From assembly GCF_000974985.2 (NCBI RefSeq), contig NZ_LAVA02000010.1, positions 1 to 64,000 of the forward strand: 64,000 nt of DNA. The letters are read 5' to 3'. The notes below the pieces were generated by a model. The model saw only the letters and a list, made by a program, of their open reading frames with translations, did no database searches and was not told the DNA's origin. Of the stretch, positions 1-10,550 are shown in pieces. The translations under genes and the position numbers were made by a program. Source of the DNA: Streptomyces mangrovisoli. Lineage in GTDB: Bacteria; Actinomycetota; Actinomycetes; Streptomycetales; Streptomycetaceae. Position 1 is the stretch's first letter. Every line of letters begins with the position of its first letter.

Positions 1-1490
1 CCCTGCACGAACACCTTGTGCTCGTACAGCGCGATCAACTGCCCCAGCACGGACGGCGTGAGGGCCTCCGCCAGCACGGTCGTCGTCGGGTGGTTGCCCT
101 TGAACGTCTTGTGCGGCACCAGCTCCTCCGGCACCCCCTCCGCCCGCACCTCCTCCGGCGTCTTGCCGAACGCCAGCGCCTGCGTCTGCGCGAAGAAGTT
201 GGCCATCAGCAGGTCGTGCTGCGCGACGAACCCCGGCAGCAGATCGTCGACCGGCCGCGCGAACCCGATGAAGTCCGCCGGGATGAGCTTCGTGCCCTGG
301 TGGATCAACTGGTAGTACGCGTGCTGCCCGTTGGTGCCCGGCGTGCCCCACACCACCGGCCCGGTCTGCCAGTCGACCTCGCGCCCGTCCCGCCCGACGT
401 ACTTGCCGTTGGACTCCATGTCCAACTGCTGGAGGTAGGCGGTGAACTTCGACAGATAGTGCGAGTACGGCAGCACCGCGTGCGACTGCGCGTCGTGGAA
501 GTTGCCGTACCAGATCCCCAGCAGCCCCATCAGCAGCGGCACGTTCGCCTCGGCCGGCGCCGTACGGAAGTGCTCGTCGACGAGGTGGAAGCCGTCGAGC
601 ATCTCCCGGAACCGCTCGGGACCGATGGCGATCATCAGCGAGAGGCCGATGGCGGAGTCGTAGGAGTAGCGCCCGCCGACCCAGTCCCAGAACTCGAACA
701 TGTTGGCCGGGTCGATGCCGAACCCGGTGACCTTGTCCTCGTTCGTCGACAGCGCCACGAAGTGCTGTGCGACGGCCTCCTGACCGGCCTTCAGCTCGCC
801 GAGCAGCCACTCGCGCGCGGACGTCGCGTTAGTGATCGTCTCGATGGTGGTGAAGGTCTTCGACGCGACGATGAACAGTGTCTCCGCCGCGTCCAGGTCC
901 CGTACGGCCTCGTGCAGGTCGGCCCCGTCGACGTTGGAGACGAAGCGGACGGTCAGACCGCGGTCGGTGTAGCTGCGCAGCACCTCGTAGGCCATCGCGG
1001 GGCCGAGGTCGGAGCCGCCGATGCCGATGTTCACGACGTTCTTGATGCGCTTGCCGGTGTGGCCGGTCCACGCGCCGGAGCGGACGCGCTCGGCGAAGTG
1101 CGCCATCTTGTCGAGCACGGCGTGCACGCCCGGGACGACGTTCTGCCCGTCGACCTCGACCACCGCGTCCCGCGGCGCGCGCAGCGCGGTGTGCAGGACG
1201 GCCCGGTCCTCGGTGGTGTTGATCTTCTCGCCGCGGAACATCGCGTCGCGCAGCCCGAAGACATCGGTGGCGGCGGCGAGTTCACGCAGGAGTCGCAGCG
1301 TGTCGTCGGTGACGAGGTGCTTGGAGTAGTCGATGTGCAGATCCCCGACCTGGAGCGTGCAGCGTTCGCCGCGCTCGGGGTCGGCGTCGAACAGCTCACG
1401 CAGCTGCACGTCGCCGAGTGCCTCACGGTGTTCGGTCAGCGCGGTCCACTCGGGCCTCTGGTCGAGCCTGGTACGGCCGTCTGCGTTCAT
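1..1490 (-). CDS. pgi: Glucose-6-phosphate isomerase, C-terminus cut by window edge
   Basis: Cytosolic enzyme interconverting glucose-6-phosphate and fructose-6-phosphate in glycolysis and gluconeogenesis. Residues 1-496 of a family usually near 550 are present; the missing part lies beyond the left edge. The sugar-phosphate isomerase (SIS) fold is visible as [11 protein letters not shown] and SKTFTT (phosphate binding), then WDWVGGRYS, the catalytic-Glu segment MESNGK, and the signature [15 protein letters not shown] carrying the catalytic His. The ATG at 1490 follows an AAGAAGG ribosome site by about 14 nt. It is last in a same-strand glycolytic neighbourhood (gap, pgk, tpiA, secG, rbpA-like) but has its own 296-bp upstream gap, so it is probably transcribed separately. 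Confidence 0.97.
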   Translation of the reverse strand, partial: MNADGRTRLDQRPEWTALTEHREALGDVQLRELFDADPERGERCTLQVGDLHIDYSKHLVTDDTLRLLRELAAATDVFGLRDAMFRGEKINTTEDRAVLHTALRAPRDAVVEVDGQNVVPGVHAVLDKMAHFAERVRSGAWTGHTGKRIKNVVNIGIGGSDLGPAMAYEVLRSYTDRGLTVRFVSNVDGADLHEAVRDLDAAETLFIVASKTFTTIETITNATSAREWLLGELKAGQEAVAQHFVALSTNEDKVTGFGIDPANMFEFWDWVGGRYSYDSAIGLSLMIAIGPERFREMLDGFHLVDEHFRTAPAEANVPLLMGLLGIWYGNFHDAQSHAVLPYSHYLSKFTAYLQQLDMESNGKYVGRDGREVDWQTGPVVWGTPGTNGQHAYYQLIHQGTKLIPADFIGFARPVDDLLPGFVAQHDLLMANFFAQTQALAFGKTPEEVRAEGVPEELVPHKTFKGNHPTTTVLAEALTPSVLGQLIALYEHKVFVQ

Positions 1491-1786
1491 GTCGGACTTC
1501 AGCCTTCTTTCCTACTTCTGCCCTGCGGCGTGCCTTGCCCCGCTGCCCGACCAACCTAGTTGATCAGCGATCGGCGTGAGCACCGCGCCGCCGTCGTACG
1601 GCGCAACAACACATACGTCCGGCCGACGTTCAGGTATCAACGGCGCGACAGGGCGCACCGGAGTCGACGCGGGGACGTGGCGCGCAGGACAGAACCACGG
1701 CGAGGGCGCGGGAAAGAAGGGCGCGGCAACCTCACCGTCCGGACGGCTCCGGCCAGACACCTGACGTGCCCGGCCGGCCGTAACTA

Positions 1787-2122
1787 CTAGATCTCGCCCC
1801 GCAGTTTGGCGAGCGCCTCGGCGAGGATCGCCTCGCCGTCCGCGTCGCTGCGCCGCTCGCGCACATAGGCGAGATGCGTCTTGTACGGCTCCGTACGCGG
1901 CGGGTCCGGCGGGTTGTCCCGGTCCTGACCGGCCGGGAAGCCGCAGCGGGGGCAGTCCCAGGTCTCGGGCACCTGCGCGTCGCTGGCGAAGCTCGGCTGT
2001 GTCTCGTGCCCGTTGGAGCACCAGAAGGAGATGCGCAGGCGCGGCGCGGACTCGCCGCGCTCGGCCTCGCCCATCGGCCCCGCCCCGACCCGGCTACCTC
2101 GGATCGCGTTGCCACTTGCCAC
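1787..2122 (-). CDS. RbpA-family RNA polymerase-binding protein (paralogue type)
   Basis: A 111-residue protein resembling RbpA, the actinobacterial factor that binds RNA polymerase and group 1/2 sigma factors to stimulate initiation. The central zinc-ribbon-like core has CSNGHETQPSFASD followed by WDCPRCG, and the C-terminal part (KTHLAYVRERRSDADGEAILAEALAKLR) matches the sigma-interacting helical region. The basic N-terminal segment (about residues 1-25) differs from the classic RbpA start, so I read it as the second, RbpB-like Streptomyces paralogue. The GTG start at 2122 has GGGAG 8 nt upstream. The gene lies between secG and pgi on the same strand. The family is secure; which paralogue it is, and any effect on rifampicin tolerance, is inference. 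Confidence 0.85.
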   Translation of the reverse strand: MASGNAIRGSRVGAGPMGEAERGESAPRLRISFWCSNGHETQPSFASDAQVPETWDCPRCGFPAGQDRDNPPDPPRTEPYKTHLAYVRERRSDADGEAILAEALAKLRGEI

Positions 2123-2332
2123 GGTCGTAACTCCCTGCGTGATGGTGCCGCGAAGCGAGTCGGCGTTTCGCCTCGTTGCGAGCGCCTCAGTCTACGTAAG
2201 GCCCAACGCGCGTCCAGTGATGGGAGTTACAGGCCCCACACCTAGACGCAAGCCCCATGATAGGCCGCGCTCAGGTGCGCGTACCGAACATGGGGCCTTA
2301 CGTGCGGAATGTGTATGCCTGTGAGATGCTGC

Positions 2333-2569
2333 TCAGCTGTTCGTCTTCATCAGAAGGCCGAGCACGATGATGGTGGCGAACCAGAGCACACCGAGCACGA
2401 CAGTGATGCGGTCGAGGTTCCGCTCGGCGACGGAGGAGCCGCCGACAGAGGACTGCATACCGCCACCGAACATGTCGGACAGGCCGCCGCCCTTCCCCTT
2501 GTGCATCAGCACCAGCAGCATCAGCAGCAGGCTGAAGACGATCAGGGCGATCGAGAACCCCAGAATCAC
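2333..2569 (-). CDS. secG: Preprotein translocase subunit SecG
   Basis: A 78-residue inner-membrane partner of SecYE that assists SecA-driven protein export. Two hydrophobic helices (about residues 1-22 and 52-73) flank a glycine-rich cytoplasmic loop, KGKGGGLSDMFGGG, the SecG hallmark, followed by ERNLDR before the second helix. The GTG start is preceded by GAGGAAG. It lies downstream of tpiA on the same strand with a gap of about 120 bp. The coupling of secG to the tpiA-pgk-gap glycolytic genes is the usual actinobacterial arrangement. Length and topology are normal. Confidence 0.95.
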   Translation of the reverse strand: MILGFSIALIVFSLLLMLLVLMHKGKGGGLSDMFGGGMQSSVGGSSVAERNLDRITVVLGVLWFATIIVLGLLMKTNS

Positions 2570-2692
2570 GGCTGGACCAACTTCCTCGGCATCGGATGGA
2601 CGGTCTCGGTTTGAGACGACGGGGCCCAGTGACGAGCACTGGACCCCGCAAGGGTACGACGAATCGTCGTTACCGCATACTCGCAGCTCTCG

Positions 2693-3469
2693 TCACTGGT
2701 CGCGGAAGCGCACGATCTTGACGAACTCGTCCGCGTCCAGGGACGCGCCGCCCACCAGGGCGCCGTCGATGTCGGGCTTCGCCATGATCTCGGCGACGTT
2801 CCCGGACTTCACGGAGCCGCCGTACTGGATGCGGACCTTGTCGGCCAGCTCCTGGTCGTAGAGCTCGGCGAGCTTGCCTCGGATGGCCGCGCAGACCTCC
2901 TGGGCGTCGTCGGCGCCGCAGACCTTGCCGGTGCCGATGGCCCAGACGGGCTCGTAGGCGATCACGACGGTCTCGGCCTGCTCGGCCGGGAGGTCCTTCA
3001 GACCGCCCTCGACCTGGGCGAGGGTGTGGGAGACGTGGTTGCCCGCCTCGCGGACGTCCAGCTCCTCGCCCACGCACAGGATCGGGGTCAGGCCGTTCTT
3101 GTAGGCCGCCTTGACCTTGGCGTTCACGAGCTCGTCGGTCTCGTCGTGGTACTGCCGCCGCTCGGAGTGCCCGATCGCCACGAACGTGCACTTCAGCTTG
3201 GCCAGCATGGCCCCGGAGATCTCTCCGGTGTAGGCGCCGGAGTCGTGCTGCGAGATGTCCTGGGCGCCGTACTTGATCTTCAGCTTGTCGCCGTCGACCA
3301 GGGTCTGCACCGAGCGCAGGTCGGTGAAGGGCGGCAGGACGGCGACCTCACAGGCGTCGTAGTCCTTGTCGGCCAGGGCGAAGGCGAGCTTCTGGACGTG
3401 CGCGATGGCCTCGAGGTGGTTGAGGTTCATCTTCCAGTTGCCCGCCATCAGCGGCGTGCGCGTACTCAT
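2693..3469 (-). CDS. tpiA: Triosephosphate isomerase
   Basis: Interconverts dihydroxyacetone phosphate and glyceraldehyde-3-phosphate in the cytosol. The 258-residue TIM barrel has the substrate-binding N-K pair in GNWKMN (residues 10-15), the electrophilic His in AIGHSERR (about 98-105), the catalytic Glu in [13 protein letters not shown] (about 170-180) and the phosphate-gripping YGGSV near residue 215. ATG start. Only 5 nt separate it from the pgk stop codon, so the two are translationally coupled, and the ribosome site must lie inside the end of pgk. Confidence 0.98.
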   Translation of the reverse strand: MSTRTPLMAGNWKMNLNHLEAIAHVQKLAFALADKDYDACEVAVLPPFTDLRSVQTLVDGDKLKIKYGAQDISQHDSGAYTGEISGAMLAKLKCTFVAIGHSERRQYHDETDELVNAKVKAAYKNGLTPILCVGEELDVREAGNHVSHTLAQVEGGLKDLPAEQAETVVIAYEPVWAIGTGKVCGADDAQEVCAAIRGKLAELYDQELADKVRIQYGGSVKSGNVAEIMAKPDIDGALVGGASLDADEFVKIVRFRDQ

Positions 3470-3474
3470 GCGGT

Positions 3475-4686
3475 TCAGTCCTCCAGTGCGGCGAGGCCGG
3501 GGAGCGTCTTGCCCTCGAGGTATTCGAGGGAGGCGCCGCCGCCGGTCGAGATGTGGCCGAATGCGTTCTCGTCGAAGCCCAGGAGGCGCACGGCCGCGGC
3601 GGAGTCGCCGCCGCCGACGACCGTGAAGGCCGGGGAGTCGATGAGGGCCTGGGCGACCGCCTTGGTGCCCTCGGCGTAGTCGGGGTGCTCGAAGACGCCC
3701 ATGGGACCGTTCCAGAAGACGGTGGCGGCGTCGGCGAGCTTCGAGGCGTAGAGCTTGCGGGTCTCCGGACCGATGTCCAGGCCCTCCTGGTCGGCGGGGA
3801 TCGCGTCCGCGGCGACGGTCTCCGGGTTCGTCGGGGCCTTGGCCTTCAGGTCCGGGAACTCGGTCGAGACGAGCACGTCGACGGGGAGCACCAGCTCGAC
3901 GCCGGTCTTCTCGGCGCGCTCGATGTACTCCTTGACGGCCGGGACCTGGTCCTCCTGGAGGAGCGAGATGCCGACCTCGTACCCCTTGGCCTTGAGGAAG
4001 GTGTAGGCCATGCCGCCGCCGATCAGCAGGCGGTCGGCCTTGCCGAGCAGCTGGTCGATCACGGCGAGCTTGTCGGAGACCTTGGCGCCGCCGAGCGCGA
4101 CGACGTAGGGCCGCTTGACGTCCTCGGTGAGCTGCTTGAGGACGCCGACCTCGCCCGCGATCAGGTAGCCCGCGTAGTGCGGCAGCCGGGCCGGCAGGTC
4201 GAAGACGGAGGCGTGCTTGCGGTGCACGGCACCGAAACCGTCGCCGACGTACACGTCCGCGAGGGCGGCGAGCCGCTCGGCGAAGTCGCCGCGCTCGGCG
4301 TCGTCCTTGGACGTCTCGCCGGCGTTGAAGCGCAGGTTCTCGATGACCGCGACCTGGCCGGGCTCGAGGCCGTTCACCGCGTCGTGGGCGGCGGGGCCGA
4401 CGGTGTCCTGGGCGAACGCCACGGGCGCGCCGAGGAGTTCACCGAGCCGCTCGGCGGCGGGCAGCAGCGAGAAGGCGGGGTCCGGGGCGCCCTTGGGGCG
4501 GCCCAGGTGGGAGGCGACGACCACCTTGGCGCCCGCGGCCGTGAGGGCCTTGACGGTGGGCAGTACGGCGCGGATGCGGCCGTCGTCGGTGATGAGGCCG
4601 TCGGCGAGCGGCACGTTGAGGTCGGCGCGGACGAAGACCCGCTTGCCGTCCACGCCTTCGGCGAGAAGTTCGTCGATCGTCTTCAT
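3475..4686 (-). CDS. pgk: Phosphoglycerate kinase
   Basis: Transfers phosphate from 1,3-bisphosphoglycerate to ADP, the first ATP-yielding step of glycolysis. The 403-residue two-domain protein starts [27 protein letters not shown] (family signature RxDLNVP), has HLGRPKG near residue 62, [10 protein letters not shown] at the nucleotide domain and the C-terminal VGGGDSAAA loop. The ATG is preceded by AGGAG. It forms an operon with tpiA downstream. A 15-bp stem-loop separates it from gap upstream, so pgk transcription is either read-through past that hairpin or from its own promoter in 4687-4745. Confidence 0.98.
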   Translation of the reverse strand: MKTIDELLAEGVDGKRVFVRADLNVPLADGLITDDGRIRAVLPTVKALTAAGAKVVVASHLGRPKGAPDPAFSLLPAAERLGELLGAPVAFAQDTVGPAAHDAVNGLEPGQVAVIENLRFNAGETSKDDAERGDFAERLAALADVYVGDGFGAVHRKHASVFDLPARLPHYAGYLIAGEVGVLKQLTEDVKRPYVVALGGAKVSDKLAVIDQLLGKADRLLIGGGMAYTFLKAKGYEVGISLLQEDQVPAVKEYIERAEKTGVELVLPVDVLVSTEFPDLKAKAPTNPETVAADAIPADQEGLDIGPETRKLYASKLADAATVFWNGPMGVFEHPDYAEGTKAVAQALIDSPAFTVVGGGDSAAAVRLLGFDENAFGHISTGGGASLEYLEGKTLPGLAALED

Positions 4687-4745
4687 GAGAGGGAACTCCT
4701 GGTGAGACTGCTCTGATCGTACGAGGGCTGATCTGTACGCGAGTC

Positions 4746-4783
4746 AGGGCTCGGGCGGCGCGTCGTTGCGCCGTCCGAGCCCT
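4746..4783 (-). terminator. Stem-loop terminator downstream of gap
   Basis: AGGGCTCGG pairs perfectly with CCGAGCCCT, extended inward by six more pairs (one G-U) around an 8-nt loop. It lies 30 nt after the gap stop and 60 nt before the pgk start. There is no T tract, as usual for Streptomyces hairpin terminators, so it may attenuate rather than end transcription. Confidence 0.7.
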
Positions 4784-4813
4784 GCGCTCACAGCAAAGTG
4801 CCGGCTCTGGTGA

Positions 4814-5902
<1,089 letters not shown>

Positions 5903-6075
5903 CTACCTCCCTGAGGCCCTCGTGGTGACATCCAGATGCCTCATACACGGCGAGGCGATCCGTACCCGCCAGTAGGGGTACGGACCGCCTCCGATCCGAC
6001 GTCGGATCATGTTTCTATGTCACGTATTGTCCAGGGGTTTTGGACGCCACGTCACTCGTTCGTGAAGGGGTCGGC

Positions 6076-9030
6076 TCACTTGTCGAGCGCCGTGAACGCC
6101 CGCTTCAGCAGGGCCGTCCGTTCGGCCGCCGACGGCACCTGCTCCAGGCCGAAGCCCAGCAGCACGGTCCGGTCGGTGCTGACGGCGCCGTAGGTGTTGA
6201 ACAGCGTTCCGGTGCGCGCCCAGTCCTTCAGCACCGCCGGGCTGCCCGCGGGCGGCCCGCTCGCGCTCCAGGCGCCGAGCGAGGTCTCGAAACCCTCGGT
6301 CTGCGTCGCCGTACCGCCGACGACCAGCGAGGCGTCGTCGAGGAGCACGCCGTGACCGCCAGTGCCGGGGTCGGTGATGTAGGTGAAGGACACCTCGACC
6401 TGCTTGCCCGCGTAGGCGCTGAGGTCGTAGTCCACCTTCTCCCAGCCGTTCGAGGAGCCGGTGAGGCTGTTCCACGTGCCGGTGGAGCCGCTCGCGGTGC
6501 AGCCGGTGGAGCCGACGGTCAGATAGTGCTTGATCCAGGGGTGTTCGGCGGCCAGGAAGCCGGCCTCGCACTCGCTGGGCACGGTGGTGCTGGTCCTGCC
6601 GTTGGCCTCGGGCAGGGTCGTCCAGTCGTCGGCGCCGACGGTGTGGATCTCGACGACCGCGTGGTCGTAGCCGGGCTCGGTGTCCCAGAGCAACTGGGCC
6701 TGGAGCGTCGGCGTGTCCGCCGCGGTGACACCGCTGAGGTCGATGGTGCGGGTGAGGCGCTTGTAGGCGTCGTCGGTGTGCACGGCCGCGGCCATGGAGG
6801 AGCCCGCGTACGGCGCGTACGGATTCACCGTGCCGGTGAACGTGCCCGCCCCGGCGCTCGTGAACTGGGGATACGTCGCCGTGGACAGCTGCTCGGACGT
6901 CACGGTGTACGTCCCCGCCCGGTCCAGCGGATTCCCGGGCGCGTCGCCCAGCGTGCCGCTGTAGCCGTCGAGCGCTCCGGAGCCGGTGAAGCCGGTGGCG
7001 CCGGGGGTCGACGTACGGGAGTAGGCGCCCAGGTAGTACTGGCTGAAGTCGTCGGACAGCGTGCCGTCACCGAGGTCGACGCTGCCGCCCGCCCTCTCGC
7101 CCGCCTCGATCAGCTTGCCGCCCTCGTTCAGGTAGGCGCGCAACTGGAGCTGGGTCGCGTTGCCGGGGCCCGCCGTACCGGAGTAGTGGACGACCGTCCC
7201 GAAGTGCTTCAGCACACCGAGCGCGTCGGGCGCGCCCTGCGTGGCGACGTCCCAGACGATCGCCTTGTGGCCCGCGGCCTTCAGCGCGTCGACGTAGCCC
7301 TGCGCCTGCGTGGCGGCCGCGCCCTCCTCGGCGACCACCAGGGTGTCCGCCTTGGGCCGCTCGGCCACGGTGTAGGTGAAGTGCGGGCTGGAGACCTTCT
7401 TGCCGTCCTTCGTCTCGCCGGTGTACCAGACCTCGACCTTGTCGCCGGGCACGCCGTCCTGCACCTTGGCGCGGTACTCGTCGAAGTAGAGGTTGTCCGC
7501 GCCGCCGTAGGTCTCACCGCCCTTCCACGCCTTCAGCGTCTGGTCCCACGTACGGCCGCCGTTGACGCGGTACTTGAGCTCCTTGTCGCGTACGGCCTTG
7601 CGGGCGACGACGGAGACCTCCTGGTCCGCGCCGCGGGAGTACGACGTCGAGAACGTGGCCGGGGTGAAGTCGGCAGCGCTCAGGCCCACCGACGACGTGG
7701 GCGTGTCGGGGTGGGCGGCGGTCTCGGCGACGGAGAGCGCGAAGGGGATGTTCTTCTCGAACTCCTTCTCGATCAGGCTCTCGTCGTCCGGGAAGTTGAA
7801 GACCGACTCGCAGTCCGCGGCGTTCCAGGCGTCGTTCGGGTCGCTGTCGGACGCGGTCTGGCAGGTCGACATCTCAGGCGTGAACATCGCCATGCCGTTG
7901 ACGTTCGACGCGTGGCCGTCCGCCTCGCCGTTCGTCGTGTAGAGCTCAGAGGAGACCTGCGAACGGTAGCCGGGGATCGCCGGGTTGTCGGGCGTGCCGG
8001 CGAGCGCCTTGTAGAGCACGTCGTCGGGGGTCGGGGTGGCGACCTGCCAGCCGACGCCGTAGAGCAGGAGTTCGGCGGCGGAGTGGTAGTTGATGCCGTA
8101 CGTGAAGCCGACGCGCTTCTCGAAGTCGTCGAGCGCCTTGGTCTCCGGCTCGGACTCGGGGGCGGCGCCGCGGTAGGTCTCGCTGGTGGGGTTGGGGGAC
8201 GAACCCTCGTCGTCGTAGCCCCACTTGTAGGCGAAGTTGCGGTTGAGGTCGACGCCGTCGCCGGTGGAGATGGTGCCGTCGCCGTTGACGTCACGCAGGT
8301 TCTTGCGCCAGAGGCGGTTGTCGTCGCTCTTGAAGGTGTAGTCGTAGCCGTCGGGGTTGGCCGAGAGCACGAACCACAGCTCGGTGTTGTCGACGATCTT
8401 CTTGACGCGCTGGTCGGTGGTGTAGTTGTCGAGGTAGTAGTGCATCAGCCGGCGGGTCATCTCCGGCGTGATCCACTCGCGCGCGTGCTGGTTGGACACG
8501 TACAGCACCGACGGCTTGGCGCCGTCCTTCGACTTCTTCGCGTTCTTGGTCAGCTTGAGCGCGAGGATGTCCTGCCCGTTCACGGTCTTGCCGATGGACT
8601 CGACCTTGGTGAGGCCCGGGTTCTCCTGGGCCGTCCTTAAGATCTCCTCCTCCAGGCCGCCGGTGCCGCTGTACGGCCGGAACACGCCCTCGGCGGCGTC
8701 GTCGACGCGCGCCTCGGCCTTGGCCGAAAGGGTGTGCTCGGACAGGTCGACGCCCTGCTTCTCCAGCTTCGTCGCCTGCTTGTCGGTGAGGTACAGCTCG
8801 ACGTCGGTCTTGCTGTTCCCCTTGAGCTGCTCCCCGAGTTCCTGGCCGTCCTGACCGGCCTTCAGCAGCAGGGGCAACTGCTTCTGGGTCACCTGGGCGC
8901 GGAAGACCTTGACCTCGTCGGGGTCGGACTTGGCGGAACTCCCGGTCTGTGCCTGGGCGATGGGTGCGAGGCTCGCTCCGCCGAGCAGGAGCGCGCCGAC
9001 AGCGAGGATCGATCTCGCTCTGTGTCTCAT
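6076..9030 (-). CDS. Secreted M14 zinc carboxypeptidase with C-terminal accessory domains
   Basis: A 984-residue exported metallocarboxypeptidase. A Sec signal peptide (about 1-28, charged MRHRAR, hydrophobic core, AQA cleavage) precedes a propeptide-like region. The M14 catalytic domain spans about 110-440: the zinc ligands are in SNQHAREW and GINYHSAAE, and FTPEMS contains the likely catalytic Glu. The region after about 470 resembles accessory domains of immune-inhibitor-A-like secreted proteases, ending in a MAM-like segment (VSFTYITDPGTGGHGVLLDDAS). Codon 131 is TTA (minus strand, 8640-8638), the rare leucine codon read by the bldA tRNA, so translation may be confined to later development. 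A TTGACT -35-like element is at 9103-9098, and a TTCGCC/GGCGAA hairpin sits in the leader at 9049-9065. Its natural substrate is unknown. Confidence 0.93.
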   Translation of the reverse strand: MRHRARSILAVGALLLGGASLAPIAQAQTGSSAKSDPDEVKVFRAQVTQKQLPLLLKAGQDGQELGEQLKGNSKTDVELYLTDKQATKLEKQGVDLSEHTLSAKAEARVDDAAEGVFRPYSGTGGLEEEILRTAQENPGLTKVESIGKTVNGQDILALKLTKNAKKSKDGAKPSVLYVSNQHAREWITPEMTRRLMHYYLDNYTTDQRVKKIVDNTELWFVLSANPDGYDYTFKSDDNRLWRKNLRDVNGDGTISTGDGVDLNRNFAYKWGYDDEGSSPNPTSETYRGAAPESEPETKALDDFEKRVGFTYGINYHSAAELLLYGVGWQVATPTPDDVLYKALAGTPDNPAIPGYRSQVSSELYTTNGEADGHASNVNGMAMFTPEMSTCQTASDSDPNDAWNAADCESVFNFPDDESLIEKEFEKNIPFALSVAETAAHPDTPTSSVGLSAADFTPATFSTSYSRGADQEVSVVARKAVRDKELKYRVNGGRTWDQTLKAWKGGETYGGADNLYFDEYRAKVQDGVPGDKVEVWYTGETKDGKKVSSPHFTYTVAERPKADTLVVAEEGAAATQAQGYVDALKAAGHKAIVWDVATQGAPDALGVLKHFGTVVHYSGTAGPGNATQLQLRAYLNEGGKLIEAGERAGGSVDLGDGTLSDDFSQYYLGAYSRTSTPGATGFTGSGALDGYSGTLGDAPGNPLDRAGTYTVTSEQLSTATYPQFTSAGAGTFTGTVNPYAPYAGSSMAAAVHTDDAYKRLTRTIDLSGVTAADTPTLQAQLLWDTEPGYDHAVVEIHTVGADDWTTLPEANGRTSTTVPSECEAGFLAAEHPWIKHYLTVGSTGCTASGSTGTWNSLTGSSNGWEKVDYDLSAYAGKQVEVSFTYITDPGTGGHGVLLDDASLVVGGTATQTEGFETSLGAWSASGPPAGSPAVLKDWARTGTLFNTYGAVSTDRTVLLGFGLEQVPSAAERTALLKRAFTALDK

Positions 9031-9230
9031 GAACCCCCCTAGCAGTGATTCGCCACAGCGGCGAACAGGTTGCCAGGCTCATGTCAGACCAAGATCGAGT
9101 CAAGAGCGCCAAATGCGCTGCGCGCGGCTCAACGAGGTTTGGGGGGTTGAGGGGTGACGTGGGGTCAGGGGAGCGGGGTACACGGAGCGAGGCGGGAGCG
9201 GCCCGGAGCAGGGCCGCACACCTGAGCGAA

Positions 9231-9544
9231 GTGGATCCAGATCCAGGAGCAGGCCGGCTCCGGGCGCGGCGGAGCAGACGCATCCCGGAACAGGCCGGCA
9301 GGGCGCGGCGGAGTGGGTGCGGCCCGGGGGCTCGCCCTGGGGGCGCAGCGGAGTGGGTGCAGCCCAGAGCAGGCCGGCAGGGCACAGCGGAGTAGGCGCA
9401 GCCCACAGCAGGCAGGCAGGGCGCGGCAGAGTGGGTGCAGCCCACAGCAGGCAGGCAGGGCGCGGCGGAGTAGGCACAGCCCACAGCAGGCCGGCAGGGC
9501 GGGGCGGAGTGGGTGCGGCCCGGGGGCTCGCCCTGGGGGGGGCG
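9231..9544. repeat. 39-bp tandem repeat array downstream of whiA
   Basis: About seven tandem units of 39 bp (starts at 9271, 9310, 9350, 9389, 9428, 9467, 9506; the 9310 unit is 40 bp) plus a degenerate unit from 9231. Each begins GGAGTGGGTGC or GGAGTAGGCGC and ends near GGCAGGGCGCGGC. Units at 9310 and 9506 share an alternative middle, GGCCCGGGGGCTCGCCC, so a higher-order duplication has occurred. The array fills the gap between the whiA stop and the carboxypeptidase upstream region. The frames through it (13-residue periodicity) lack a credible start or relatives, so I treat it as non-coding. There are no CRISPR-like unique spacers. Confidence 0.9.
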
Positions 9545-9560
9545 AGCCCGGCCGGGGTGG

Positions 9561-10550
9561 TCAGCCGACCAGGTTGTCGGCCATCTCCTCCGTGATGCTG
9601 GACTCCGTGCCGGGGATGCCCAGATCCGCGGCGCGCTTGTCGGCCATCGCCAGGAGTCTGCGGATACGGCCCGCGACCGCGTCCTTCGTCAGCGGCGGGT
9701 CGGCGAGGGCGCCCAGCTCCTCCAGCGACGCCTGCTTGTGCTCCATGCGCAGCCGGCCCGCGGCCGCGAGGTGCTCGGGGACCTCCTCCGCGAGGATCTC
9801 CAGGGCACGCTGGACCCGCGCCCCGGCGGCCACCGCCGCACGCGCCGACCGGCGCAGGTTCGCGTCGTCGAAGTTGGCGAGCCGGTTCGCGGTCGCCCGC
9901 ACCTCCCGGCGCATCCGGCGCTCCTCCCACGCCAGCACCGACTCGTGCGCGCCGAGCCGCGTCAGCAGCGCGCCGATCGCGTCACCGTCCCGGACCACGA
10001 CCCGGTCGACCCCGCGCACCTCGCGCGCCTTCGCCGCGATGGCCAGCCGACGAGCGGCGCCGACCAGCGCCAGCGCGGCCTCCGGCCCGGGGCAGGTCAC
10101 CTCCAGGGAGGACGAGCGGCCCGGCTCGGTCAGCGAACCGTGCGCGAGGAAGGCCCCGCGCCAAGCCGCCTCCGCGTCGCAGGTCGCCCCGGAGACCACC
10201 TGCGGCGGCAGACCGCGGATGGGACGCCCACGGCCGTCCACGAGGCCCGTCTGGCGGGCCAGCTGGTCGCCGCCCGCGACCACCCGCACGACGTACCGCG
10301 AGCCGCGCCGCAGGCCACCCGGTGCCATCACGATCAGCTCGGAACTGTGACCGAAGATCTCCAGGATGTCCCGCTTGAGCCGGCGCGCCGCCATCGCGGT
10401 GTCCAGCTCCGCCTCGATCACGATGCGCCCGCTGACCAGGTGGAGGCCGCCGGCGAACCGCAGAATGGCGGATACCTCCGCCTTCCTGCAGCAGGTCCGG
10501 GTGACGGGGAGCCGGGAGATCTCATCCTTCACCGCTGCCGTCATCGCCAT
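9561..10550 (-). CDS. whiA: Sporulation transcription regulator WhiA
   Basis: Regulator needed, with WhiB, for aerial hyphae to stop growing and septate in Streptomyces; conserved across Gram-positives. The protein joins an N-terminal LAGLIDADG-homing-endonuclease-like fold (about 1-210) to a C-terminal helix-turn-helix (about 240-320, [26 protein letters not shown]). ATG at 10550 gives 329 residues ([12 protein letters not shown]); the second ATG at 10544 overlaps the yvcK stop as ATGA, the same spacing used by the other genes of this operon, and may be the real start. Last gene of uvrC-rapZ-yvcK-whiA; followed by the 39-bp repeat array. Confidence 0.97.
   Translation of the reverse strand: MAMTAAVKDEISRLPVTRTCCRKAEVSAILRFAGGLHLVSGRIVIEAELDTAMAARRLKRDILEIFGHSSELIVMAPGGLRRGSRYVVRVVAGGDQLARQTGLVDGRGRPIRGLPPQVVSGATCDAEAAWRGAFLAHGSLTEPGRSSSLEVTCPGPEAALALVGAARRLAIAAKAREVRGVDRVVVRDGDAIGALLTRLGAHESVLAWEERRMRREVRATANRLANFDDANLRRSARAAVAAGARVQRALEILAEEVPEHLAAAGRLRMEHKQASLEELGALADPPLTKDAVAGRIRRLLAMADKRAADLGIPGTESSITEEMADNLVG

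Noticed and set aside
18-1559. Long plus-strand open frame opposite pgi
   Set aside because: Shadow of the strong pgi frame in GC-rich DNA; Arg/Val/Leu/Gly-rich with no family features.
9231-9544. CRISPR array
   Set aside because: Units are contiguous with no unique spacers and there are no cas genes.
9100-9930. Minus-strand frame through the 39-bp array into whiA
   Set aside because: 13-residue periodic translation comes from the DNA repeat, overlaps whiA in another frame, and has no plausible start.
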